Below, one piece after another: positions 1-8,104 of a stretch of DNA of 64,000 nt. The notes under the pieces are model-generated. The model saw only the letters and a list, made by a program, of their open reading frames with translations, made no database searches and was not told the origin of the DNA. Numbering within the stretch: position 1 is the stretch's first letter; each line of letters begins with the position of its first letter. The DNA is taken from positions 50,865 to 114,864 of the forward strand of contig WYAU01000040.1 in assembly GCA_011525665.1 (NCBI GenBank). Direction: 5' to 3'. Source of the stretch: Candidatus Brocadia sp. GTDB lineage: Bacteria > Planctomycetota > Brocadiia > Brocadiales > Brocadiaceae. A program made the translations under genes and the position numbers.

Positions 1-1636
1 CTATTTTTTTCTTCTCTTCTTCCGAGAATTCCTGATCGGTTCCTTTTAAAGGGCCGGTTCCCTCTTCTTTATAATATTTTGGAGGGTGTATCCTGAAGAA
101 CTCCTCGTGCATGGCTTCTGATATAACCCTCCCGTCCATGGCGTCCGGAATGGGTCTTCCCAGCAGGTAAAGGACCGTTGGGGCAATATCTGTTATATTC
201 AACCCGGATAAAACCTGACCCGCCTTTATACCAGGACCTTGCATGATAAAAATCCCTTCCATTCTGTGCGGAGCCCTTGGGTCTTCAGGTCGTTCAAAGA
301 GGACTCCATCATCCAGCGCCGGACTAAAGACATAGCTCGTATCCTGAGTGAGAACCAGGATGTCCGGTGCATCTTCCAGGTACGGGCCGTGATACACCTC
401 TTCCCTCCGGTATGCCTTATCGATAATCTTTTCTCCGGTTTCAGGGTCTCGTACTTCAAGCAGTCTTTCTATTATTGTATTTCTGACGGTCTCGAATTCT
501 TTTTGAGACACCGCTCCTGCCGGCTCCCTGCCTTCCAGGTTTATCCGTATGATTTCATCCGGCCACGTCAGATTTGCAAAGGCCTTTGTCCTGCTCCAGT
601 CAATGAGCATGGAAGGATGTTTTGTATAAGGTTTCAGATAAGGGATTCTCATCCGTTTGAACAGGGATGGAATAAAAAAATTCAGATAAGACGCCCCCAC
701 CCTTTGAATGAGATGAGAGAGGGGCGCCCTGGTGATGCTGATGCCATGCAATGATGCTCCTTTTTTCAGAGCGAGAAACCCTTCCTGTCTCAGCCATCTG
801 TTGATGTAGAATTTCTTTTTCAACGGTCCTGCGCCGTGGTCTGACATTACCATCGTTACCGCATCCTCGCCCATGGAACTTATTAAATCGGCCGCAATGG
901 AATCCATCTTTTCGTAAAACTGAAAGAGCACGTCCTTAAATTTTTTGGATACCTCAGGATTTGCTTTACAGTACTCTTCGTCAAGGAATTTGAATGCGAC
1001 ATGCTGGAGGAAGTCAGTGCCCCTGAATACCACGACAAAGAGGTCAAAGGGCCCTTTTTTCCTGAGGAGGTAAAGCGCCGCATCCCTCCTCGACCCCGTA
1101 TACTGATAGAGGTGGCTGAGTGTTTCAACGGGAGACATCCTGGTCTGGCTTGATATGAGGGTCGTATCCATCATATAACTGCCTATTTCCCTTATTATCT
1201 CCGTGTGGAGGCCGGGGGGATAGGTAAAAATAGACTCTTCCGAGGGAACCGGCCAGCCTGAAATCATGTATCCGTTGATCTCCCGGGGAGGAAAGGTCAT
1301 CGGTATATCGATCAACCCTATCCGTTCCGTGTCAAGGTAATCCCAAATCTTCTTTGCCTTTATGGAGAGCCCGGTAGCCATTTGGGTGCCGTAGGTTTCC
1401 GTGGATTGAGTATAAAAAGCAAAGACCCCATGTTTACCAGGATTTTTCCCCGTCATGAACGACGACCAGGCAGGCGGAGTAATTGGCAAGACCGTGGATT
1501 TTAGATTTCCATGGGTACCATGAGCCAGAAGATTTGCAAAAGTTGGCAATCTCCCTGCCTCCACCATGGGCTTGATGATGTCAAAAGTAGCCCCATCGAG
1601 ACCGATGATTAGTGCCCTTGCACGCTTAGTATCCAT
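1..1636 (-). CDS. Alkaline-phosphatase-superfamily phosphodiesterase (C-terminus beyond window)
   Basis: The frame is open for 545 codons from ATG at 1636 to the window edge, so the C-terminus is missing. An AAGGA site sits 6 nt upstream of the start. The fold is that of type I phosphodiesterase/nucleotide pyrophosphatases: DGATFD near the N-terminus (metal ligand D14, nucleophile T17), a SDHGAG metal site (D266, H267) and a late His (H457, in PHRMEG). Family members hydrolyse phosphodiesters or phosphomonoesters, or transfer phospho-head groups, with two metal ions. No signal peptide is visible. It is the last visible gene of the polyketide/flippase transcription unit and a paralogue of the next gene upstream, so a role in trimming or decorating the exported product is inferred. 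The substrate cannot be read from the sequence. Confidence 0.85.
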   Translation of the reverse strand, partial: MDTKRARALIIGLDGATFDIIKPMVEAGRLPTFANLLAHGTHGNLKSTVLPITPPAWSSFMTGKNPGKHGVFAFYTQSTETYGTQMATGLSIKAKKIWDYLDTERIGLIDIPMTFPPREINGYMISGWPVPSEESIFTYPPGLHTEIIREIGSYMMDTTLISSQTRMSPVETLSHLYQYTGSRRDAALYLLRKKGPFDLFVVVFRGTDFLQHVAFKFLDEEYCKANPEVSKKFKDVLFQFYEKMDSIAADLISSMGEDAVTMVMSDHGAGPLKKKFYINRWLRQEGFLALKKGASLHGISITRAPLSHLIQRVGASYLNFFIPSLFKRMRIPYLKPYTKHPSMLIDWSRTKAFANLTWPDEIIRINLEGREPAGAVSQKEFETVRNTIIERLLEVRDPETGEKIIDKAYRREEVYHGPYLEDAPDILVLTQDTSYVFSPALDDGVLFERPEDPRAPHRMEGIFIMQGPGIKAGQVLSGLNITDIAPTVLYLLGRPIPDAMDGRVISEAMHEEFFRIHPPKYYKEEGTGPLKGTDQEFSEEEKKKI

Positions 1637-1964
1637 TGATTATCCTTACGAAACAAAAAATTTGGTAACAGTTTAGTTTCTTGAAATATATCTTTCAAGT
1701 GCTCGCTCCCAAACTCCTTCCCCATTTTCATGAGGACATGGTTTGGGAGTGTAATGAACGAGAAACTCAGTTTTTTTGCAATTGTGTTCCGAAACAGATG
1801 CTTCAACAGGTGCAACGCATGGTTTGGGAACAAGCAGTGGTAGTTTGTGAAAAGGCACTTTTTCAAATGGCTAAAATGTTACAGACTCTGTAATGATTTG
1901 GTTGTTTGAGATAGAGCTATTTTGATCAACGGTGAATGTCCGCAATCCCGCTTATTAATCTTCC
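1637..1964. repeat. Intergenic DNA with two degenerate palindromic repeats
   Basis: No convincing gene lies between the two phosphodiesterase genes. The stretch holds two imperfect inverted repeats of one family. The first has CTCCCAAAC (1706-1714) facing GTTTGGGAG (1741-1749). The second has GTTCCGAAAC (1786-1795) facing GTTTGGGAAC (1822-1831), with one mismatch. A compact perfect relative occurs at 35176-35198. Short open frames on both strands here are created by the repeat symmetry and are not called. Confidence 0.6.
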
Positions 1965-3674
1965 TTACCCCATGTACCCAAGTTCTTTGAGCTGTCTTTT
2001 AATAGCTTCACTGTCTTCATCAATCAACGTTTGGTCTCCAATACTATGGCCTTTCTGCTGTACGTCTGAATATTTTGATATTGTTATGGGATGAGATTCA
2101 ATGTATTCCTGATTCATTGCCTCGGTTAACACTCTGCCATCCATCCCTTCGGGTACAGTTCCACCCAAGAGGTATAACACGGTGGGTGCTATATCCATGA
2201 TATGGGGTTCCCTCAGTACAGCCCCGGGGACAATATGAGGGCCTTTCATGATACAGATTCCCTTTGGAAAACTTGTATGATGCCCGGTCAATCTATCTTC
2301 AGGCGTTAGCTGCCGGAACAGATGAGGAGAGAAAAGGTCCTTTCTTATGGAGAATTTGGGATCTTTAAAGAAGAGCAGGATGTCCGGGGCAGCTTCTACA
2401 TAAGGGCCGCTGTATATCTCCCTTTTTTCTGCGACTCTTTCTATAATTTTTTGGCCGTTATCCGGGTCTTCTGCTTTGCAGAGTTCTTCCTTTATATAAT
2501 TTGCCAGACTGTCGTATTCTTCTCCAGGTTCTACAATGCCTTCGGGTTCCCTACCCTTCAGGTTTATATTTATTGCATAAGACGTTGCGTATGCCTTTGT
2601 TTGTTGCCAATCGATGAGTTCGGGGATGGGCTTTAAATTCCTCTTAACAGCCGGTATTCTCACATTATTTAATCTCTCGGGTAATAGCCGTGATATAAAT
2701 CCAATGCCCATCTTCTGGAGGAATCTGCCAAAAGGGATCCTTGTTCCTGCAAAGGAGTGCTTTCTTCCTCTTTTCAGTTTGAGGAGCCCCCTTTCCATTA
2801 ACCATCTGTTCGGATGAAATATCTTGTGGAGCGGACCAAAGCCATGATCTGAAACCAGGATGATAGTGGTATCATCATTTACCTTATTCAAAATCTTTTC
2901 AAGGGCCTGGTCTACCCATTTGTAGCCTTCGAAGATAATATTTTTATATTTAGCAGCAAGTTCAGCATTATATGATGGATGATTCTTATCCATAAAACAC
3001 CATAGATGGTGTTGTAGTGCATCGATGGGTAGCATAACCATGCTGAAGTCATATTCATCTTTACCGAACAGATAAAGTATTGCCTCCGTGAGCTTCTCAA
3101 TAACCTGACGGGATGAGGAGACGACGGTATCGAAAAATATTTCCAGCTCTGAACCCACCCGTGAAAGGTGCATCTCCATGTAGTCCATGCGTTTCTTTAA
3201 TACGGAAGAGATCTTAAGTTCGTTAAACAGCTCATGGGAAAGTTCCGGCGGATAGGTCTTTACCTTATTGGGGTCTATGACCCTGACCGGAGAGACCATA
3301 ACTCCGTTGACCTGAACAGGTGGATTTGTCATGGGTATAGCGACCACCATAACCTTCTTGTTCTTTTCACTTAACAGCGTCCAGAGAGGTTTTGCCTTTA
3401 CATCGGTTGAAAATACAAACCTGCCCTCATCGTACGTCAGATGAGAGTTTTCGCGAAAGTCGTAGACACCGAGATTGCCCGGATTCATCCCGGTAGCGCA
3501 CGAAACCCAAGCAGGTACCGTATGCGGAGGATAGGTAGACATGAGTTCTGCCCATGTCCCTGTATCCATAATGCTTTTGAAGGCAGGAAGCTCTCCTCTC
3601 TCTATCATCGGGAGGATAATATGAAATGTAGCGCCGTCGATGCCGATTACGAGAACCTTGTTGTCCTTTTTCAT
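1965..3674 (-). CDS. Alkaline-phosphatase-superfamily phosphodiesterase
   Basis: This complete 569-residue protein is a paralogue of the partial gene downstream. It has the N-terminal IGIDGATF motif (metal ligand D13, likely nucleophile T16), the SDHGFG metal site (D276, H277) and a GHHTSFPKG segment with the late histidines. These features place it in the type I phosphodiesterase/nucleotide pyrophosphatase group of the alkaline phosphatase superfamily. It lacks an obvious signal peptide. The flippase gene ends only 10 bp upstream of its start, so the two are probably co-transcribed. A role in modifying a lipid-linked or surface product is inferred from that context; the actual substrate is unknown. 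Confidence 0.88.
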   Translation of the reverse strand: MKKDNKVLVIGIDGATFHIILPMIERGELPAFKSIMDTGTWAELMSTYPPHTVPAWVSCATGMNPGNLGVYDFRENSHLTYDEGRFVFSTDVKAKPLWTLLSEKNKKVMVVAIPMTNPPVQVNGVMVSPVRVIDPNKVKTYPPELSHELFNELKISSVLKKRMDYMEMHLSRVGSELEIFFDTVVSSSRQVIEKLTEAILYLFGKDEYDFSMVMLPIDALQHHLWCFMDKNHPSYNAELAAKYKNIIFEGYKWVDQALEKILNKVNDDTTIILVSDHGFGPLHKIFHPNRWLMERGLLKLKRGRKHSFAGTRIPFGRFLQKMGIGFISRLLPERLNNVRIPAVKRNLKPIPELIDWQQTKAYATSYAININLKGREPEGIVEPGEEYDSLANYIKEELCKAEDPDNGQKIIERVAEKREIYSGPYVEAAPDILLFFKDPKFSIRKDLFSPHLFRQLTPEDRLTGHHTSFPKGICIMKGPHIVPGAVLREPHIMDIAPTVLYLLGGTVPEGMDGRVLTEAMNQEYIESHPITISKYSDVQQKGHSIGDQTLIDEDSEAIKRQLKELGYMG

Positions 3675-3684
3675 CTGTTTTCTG

Positions 3685-5148
3685 TCATTTCTCCTGCCAG
3701 TATTTTTCCCTTAACTTATGAGTAAAAAAGACGATCTGCTGGCGGAAACCTCTGAATGAGAGGATGTAGATGAGATATAATATCAAAGTGAGCAGAAAAA
3801 GTCCAACATTGCTTAGAGAACTTTGCCGGGCTAAAGACAGCACAATAAATATGGCGCCCATTGGCAACGAGATCTTCACCAAAGAACCCTGTGTATCCAG
3901 TCTCTTTATCCCCCAGATGGTTTGTAAGAGGTAATTCCTCAAAAATGTTTCAAATACCTTGGCAACGAGAAAGGCTATTGCAGCTCCAACAAAGCTGTAG
4001 TACATAATTAATGGCACAGCCAGGGCGATGTTTATGCAGAACTCGATCGTTGCCCACGGAATAAATTTCTTTATCTCCCGTGAGGCAGAAAGAGTCACGG
4101 TTACCGGGGAGTTAAAGACCTGCAGGGCATAGGCCCAGCCCAGGATGGTTAAGGTCAGGGTTGAGGGGAGATATTCTTTGCCAAAGATGAGGTTAATAAT
4201 CTCTTCAGGGAAGAAAGTGGTGGCAAGGATGAGCGGAAATATGACTAACGCAAGGAGCGATTTTGTGGAATTTGCGATGATACCTTTTATGATTCCGGGA
4301 TTTTCCGCATGGGAAGAGACGGTGGGAAGGGCTGCCTGTCTGAAACTATCGGGGAACATCAAGGCGTTCCGGCATACGGAAGCAGGGGGGTTGTAATATC
4401 CCATTGCCGTCTCTCCGGGAAAGGGGCCGGGAAGCCTGGAGAGGAGGAGTATGTTTATGTTGTTCGTAACTTGTTGAAAGAAGAAAAGAACGGCAAAGGG
4501 CATGGATTGTAACAAGAGATCCTTGAAGACAGGTAGATTGAAGACAAATTTATATTTCAGGAATTTTCGCCTTATCCAGATACCTGAAATTACTGCAGCC
4601 AGGAGATTTCCAAAAAAAGAAACCCAGATAATACCTTTCAATCCATAACCCGAATAGAGGACAATGATATGGGATATAGTGCTGAAAAAGGAAACCAGAA
4701 TAGCGATAAGAGAAGGGGTCTTAAACCTCTCAAAGGCCACATACAAGATCCGAAAAGAACCTGAAAATGCTGATAATACCGCCGAAAGTCCGGCAATGTA
4801 AACCAGGTATTTAACATCGCTACTATATCCGAGAATATGGATTACGACGAGAAGAACGGGATAGAGCAAAAGAACAATGCCCACCCTGAGGGAAAGGATA
4901 TGGCTGAATAATGTCCCTGCTTTTGTTTTATCGCGGGAGATCTCCCTTATGGCCATAGGGACTATACCGAAATTACCAAAGGCGGAAAAGAGTAACGCCA
5001 CGGTGCCTATAAATGCGTATAAACCAAAATCCGCCGGGCCAAGAACTCTGGCCGCGTAGGCGATGAAAATGAAGGAAAAGAGTTTGCCGGCTATGCCGGA
5101 AATAAAGACAAAGCCTGTGTTTTTGATGAGTCTGTTACCGATTCCCAA
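3685..5148 (-). CDS. Polysaccharide/lipid-linked oligosaccharide flippase (Wzx/MurJ-like, MOP superfamily)
   Basis: The 487-residue protein is made almost entirely of hydrophobic helices, about 12 to 14 membrane segments. It starts with the typical flippase pattern NTGFVFISGIAGKLFSF followed by AARVLGPADFGLYAF. Members of this superfamily turn undecaprenyl-linked or lipid-linked sugars across the inner membrane. It sits between the acyl carrier protein and two phosphodiesterases in the polyketide operon, so it probably moves a lipid or glycolipid made by that operon. A second, unlinked flippase lies at 17657. Assignment to the superfamily is firm; the cargo is not known. Confidence 0.88.
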   Translation of the reverse strand: MGIGNRLIKNTGFVFISGIAGKLFSFIFIAYAARVLGPADFGLYAFIGTVALLFSAFGNFGIVPMAIREISRDKTKAGTLFSHILSLRVGIVLLLYPVLLVVIHILGYSSDVKYLVYIAGLSAVLSAFSGSFRILYVAFERFKTPSLIAILVSFFSTISHIIVLYSGYGLKGIIWVSFFGNLLAAVISGIWIRRKFLKYKFVFNLPVFKDLLLQSMPFAVLFFFQQVTNNINILLLSRLPGPFPGETAMGYYNPPASVCRNALMFPDSFRQAALPTVSSHAENPGIIKGIIANSTKSLLALVIFPLILATTFFPEEIINLIFGKEYLPSTLTLTILGWAYALQVFNSPVTVTLSASREIKKFIPWATIEFCINIALAVPLIMYYSFVGAAIAFLVAKVFETFLRNYLLQTIWGIKRLDTQGSLVKISLPMGAIFIVLSLARQSSLSNVGLFLLTLILYLIYILSFRGFRQQIVFFTHKLREKYWQEK

Positions 5149-5170
5149 AGTATCCTCTCAGGTTAAACGG

Positions 5171-5249
5171 GTAGGGTGGGCATCGCCCACCGGAAAACAA
5201 AGCAACGCTGACACGTGAGCGCTCTTTTGGTGGGCGATGCCCACCCTAC
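5171..5249. repeat. Perfect 21-bp inverted repeat (REP/MITE-like, possible hairpin)
   Basis: The arms at 5171-5191 and 5229-5249 are perfect reverse complements, beginning GTAGGGTGGGCA and separated by 37 bp. The element lies between the ACP and flippase genes. It looks like a dispersed palindromic repeat. It could form an mRNA hairpin that lowers expression of the flippase and phosphodiesterases relative to the synthase, but no U-run follows, so it is not called a terminator. Confidence 0.75.
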
Positions 5250-5270
5250 AAAAATTGACGCAAAGGCAAT

Positions 5271-5582
5271 TTACGGCGCTTTAAGATGGGTATGCAAAAA
5301 ATCTACCACATCTGATACCCGTATATCATCAACATTGCGGTTATCGGACATAAAGAGTGTCTGGAAAGGCAAACCCTGCCTTTGAAAGTGTTTTTCTATG
5401 GCGATGACGAGTTGAACTATCTGTATAGACTCCAGTGCAAGATCGGCCACGAGACGTGTATCTGCTCCAATTGTACCAGAGAATCCACTCTCCCAGTCTG
5501 AAGGCATATCCTTCAGTATCTTGAGGAGATCACGCAGAATCGTATCTTTGTCAAAATGATTTTTATTATTTCGATCCACCAT
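5271..5582 (-). CDS. Acyl carrier protein
   Basis: This 103-residue acidic, helical protein carries LALESIQIVQL, in which S52 is the expected 4'-phosphopantetheine attachment site. The usual DSL motif is replaced by ESI, as in many secondary-metabolism carriers. It follows the AT-PPTase gene and precedes the flippase. The neighbouring PPTase domain is the obvious activating enzyme. It probably carries the finished or a starter acyl chain between the synthase and later steps; that role is inferred. It is somewhat longer than the ~80 residues of the fatty-acid synthesis ACP, with extra residues at the N-terminus. Confidence 0.88.
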   Translation of the reverse strand: MVDRNNKNHFDKDTILRDLLKILKDMPSDWESGFSGTIGADTRLVADLALESIQIVQLVIAIEKHFQRQGLPFQTLFMSDNRNVDDIRVSDVVDFLHTHLKAP

Positions 5583-5725
5583 TTTCCCTGTTACTCCTTA
5601 CCTAACCCGAACAAGTCGGAATAGAGATATAAAGGGGAAAGAGAAACGGGGGAAATGGAGAATTATTCCAACTTATATTTTTTCTTTTTACTCTCCGTTT
5701 CTCCACTCTCTCCCTTTCTCCTTTC
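5583..5725. other. Short intergenic gap, no feature seen
   Basis: The 143 bp between the AT-PPTase stop and the ACP start contain only AT-rich and purine-rich runs. There is no recognisable terminator, so read-through transcription from the AT-PPTase gene to the ACP gene is likely. Confidence 0.4.
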
Positions 5726-8104
5726 TTACACAAGTGAGATTGCAAAAACATGGTTGTCTTCGCATTTTGTACGGGCTGTGAAAATCATGTCCGCATAGGC
5801 GGGCAATTGCCGGACTAACTCTCCGGTAAGCGCCAATGATACTTCGCCGGTTTCCACCGCTATCTTCTGAATTATCAGGTTGAGGGGGCCTCCTGTCATT
5901 CCGCGTCCGACGGCCTTGGCCACCGCTTCCTTGGCGCACCAGCATCGTAAAAACCATTCCTTTCTTTTCGCGGCAGGAACCGCAGTGAGTAATGTCTGTT
6001 CTTTGGAAGACAGGGTTAACTTTTCCAATTCCTCGTGGTTCTGATCAATGTGCTCCATATCGACGCCTACGCCCAGATGGTCGCCACATATACCAGCTAC
6101 GGCGACTGCGCTTTCCCCTGAATGGGAAATGGAAAGGGTTAAGCGGCAGCCTAACTTCCCGATGAGTTCTCCGCCGGCAACGGGCCTCCCATGCTCGTCC
6201 GTGGTAATTTCTATGTCTGCCGGACTTACTTTCAATTGATACTGATCCTTCAGGAAGAGTCGCACCGCATCCTTTGCTGCCAGTCTGCCAAGCAACCATT
6301 CCTGACGGCGTTTCTCGGGCCCGGCAAGACGAAGCCATACCTCCAGTTCCCGGTGGTTGAAAACACTATGAATCAATGCTTGAAGCCGGCGCTCATCTCC
6401 TGTTCCGAAGATACGGCAGCACCGGAATTCGCGTGAGGAAGGTAAATGAGAGACGAACTGTGGCCATGGTGTGCTGAGTATGGTGTCATATAGGGCCTTG
6501 TCTGGTCTGGCCAGGAATGCACTCATGATTTCCTGCTGTGCGGTCAGGAACCGTTCCATCGTTTGCAGGTAATCCAGCATGGCCCTGAATCGGGCACTAT
6601 CCGGTGATTGGAAGTTATCATTCTGTGTTGTTTGAACAGAAGGTTTGTTGTTTGCTACCAGTGAAGGCGGAGATGCTTGAACTGATGTCTCTTTCTTGCC
6701 TGAGGATTGCGTTTCACGCAGTGGTAATTTTTTTGGAGTCCGATGCGTATAGAGCGTATAGAGATAATCAAGCCGCATGTGGACACCGTGGGCGGCCAGC
6801 AGACCGATCAGGTAATTGATCTGCGTTATACCAGAACGGTGTGAGACATTGGATGGTACAGCGAGATAACGGCGATTCTGCAGGATGTCGTCAACAAAGC
6901 TGGTAAGGTTTCCCTTCGGGCCCACCTCGACAAATATGCGTACCCCATCATGGTACATTGCATTTATTGTCTCATGAAAACGCACCGGACGGCGCCACTG
7001 TTCAACTGCGAGACGGCGGATTTCCTCCGGATCATTCTGATGTGATTGTGCCGTGGCACAGGAGTAGATGGGGATGCGGGGAGAAACGATTTTGAGCGTC
7101 TGGAAGAATGGGAAAAACCGGTCACAGACCGGCTTGAATGAAGGGGTATGATAGGCGCGGTTAAACGGCAACAGGTTACAGATTGCACCCTGAGATTGCA
7201 GCCGGACCGTTACGCCGTCTATCGTTGCTTCAGATCCGCAGAGGACTACCTGATGGGGGCAATTATCCATTGCCACACGGAGCAATCCCCCACTTTCAGC
7301 CACCACTGAATTTACCACCGAGGGATTTGCTGCACCCACTGCCAGAAGTCTTGCCTCGGGGACCTGTTCCCCCAGGGACTCGTGTATGCGAATTAATTCG
7401 AGGGCAAGCCGGATAACCTGTTCCTCACTTTGAATGTCCACGGCACCGGAGGCTATTAAGGCTGCAAACTCACCGCTGCTGTGACCAACCATGGCATCAG
7501 GCCGGATTTCTAAGTGATCAAGCAAAGTAAAGAGGGCCTGGTTAGCAATAAAAACCGCCGCAACGGCAAAGTCCATGTGCCAGAGAGTCTGTTCGGAAGT
7601 CTCAATCCCTAAGGCTTGAGCATGGGGCGGAGGAAATATTATCTGGCCGGGCAGAATATCCCTCTTGTTGTTCAGAAATGCCCGATCGATTCGATCAAAG
7701 CAAGCCCTGACATCATGAAAATGATGGTATAGGTCAGCCAGCATATTGACATACTGCGATCCCTCCCCGGGAAAAAGAAAGGCAAGGGTTCCCTCCCGGT
7801 TTAAAGGTTCTTCAAAAAAGAATATTCCGCTCTTGTCCTTGATCCTGTTGCAGCCGGGATTCGATAGCTGTTTCAGGCTGTGGTTCAGTTTTTTTTCTAA
7901 ATCCTGCAGGGAATTGGCAACAATCGCAAGGCGATATCCCGATTCCTGCAAAGGGCAATTCAGGGTGAAAGCCAGGTCCTTAAGTTCAAGTGCGGGATTG
8001 CCTGAAATAAACCGGCAGAGCCGTTCAACTGCTTTCATCAGATACGGGCGGGATTCTCCCTGAATGATGAAGACCTCCGTGTCCCGGTTGTGAAGCGAAT
8101 TCAT
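5726..8104 (-). CDS. Acyltransferase / 4'-phosphopantetheinyl transferase fusion
   Basis: The 792-residue protein joins two activities. Residues ~105-420 form a malonyl-CoA:ACP acyltransferase domain with FLFPGEGSQY and active-site GHSSGE (S209). A linker follows, and residues ~560-790 form a Sfp-type phosphopantetheinyl transferase with GVGVDMEHI (D682) and WCAKEAVAKA (E726). The first domain resembles PfaB and the second PfaE of polyunsaturated fatty acid synthases, normally separate proteins. The start codon overlaps the stop of the megasynthase gene in an ATGA, implying translational coupling. The AT would load extender units and the PPTase would prime the carrier domains of the synthase and the free ACP; substrate specificity is not known. 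Confidence 0.9.
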   Translation of the reverse strand: MNSLHNRDTEVFIIQGESRPYLMKAVERLCRFISGNPALELKDLAFTLNCPLQESGYRLAIVANSLQDLEKKLNHSLKQLSNPGCNRIKDKSGIFFFEEPLNREGTLAFLFPGEGSQYVNMLADLYHHFHDVRACFDRIDRAFLNNKRDILPGQIIFPPPHAQALGIETSEQTLWHMDFAVAAVFIANQALFTLLDHLEIRPDAMVGHSSGEFAALIASGAVDIQSEEQVIRLALELIRIHESLGEQVPEARLLAVGAANPSVVNSVVAESGGLLRVAMDNCPHQVVLCGSEATIDGVTVRLQSQGAICNLLPFNRAYHTPSFKPVCDRFFPFFQTLKIVSPRIPIYSCATAQSHQNDPEEIRRLAVEQWRRPVRFHETINAMYHDGVRIFVEVGPKGNLTSFVDDILQNRRYLAVPSNVSHRSGITQINYLIGLLAAHGVHMRLDYLYTLYTHRTPKKLPLRETQSSGKKETSVQASPPSLVANNKPSVQTTQNDNFQSPDSARFRAMLDYLQTMERFLTAQQEIMSAFLARPDKALYDTILSTPWPQFVSHLPSSREFRCCRIFGTGDERRLQALIHSVFNHRELEVWLRLAGPEKRRQEWLLGRLAAKDAVRLFLKDQYQLKVSPADIEITTDEHGRPVAGGELIGKLGCRLTLSISHSGESAVAVAGICGDHLGVGVDMEHIDQNHEELEKLTLSSKEQTLLTAVPAAKRKEWFLRCWCAKEAVAKAVGRGMTGGPLNLIIQKIAVETGEVSLALTGELVRQLPAYADMIFTARTKCEDNHVFAISLV

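Noticed and set aside
1681..1893. Plus-strand 70-codon frame between the two phosphodiesterase genes
   Set aside because: It is created by two inverted repeats (GTTTGGGA cores) and has no ribosome site or protein-like pattern.
5171..5249. Intrinsic terminator
   Set aside because: The hairpin has a long loop and no U-run, and operon continuity is likely; kept as a repeat only.
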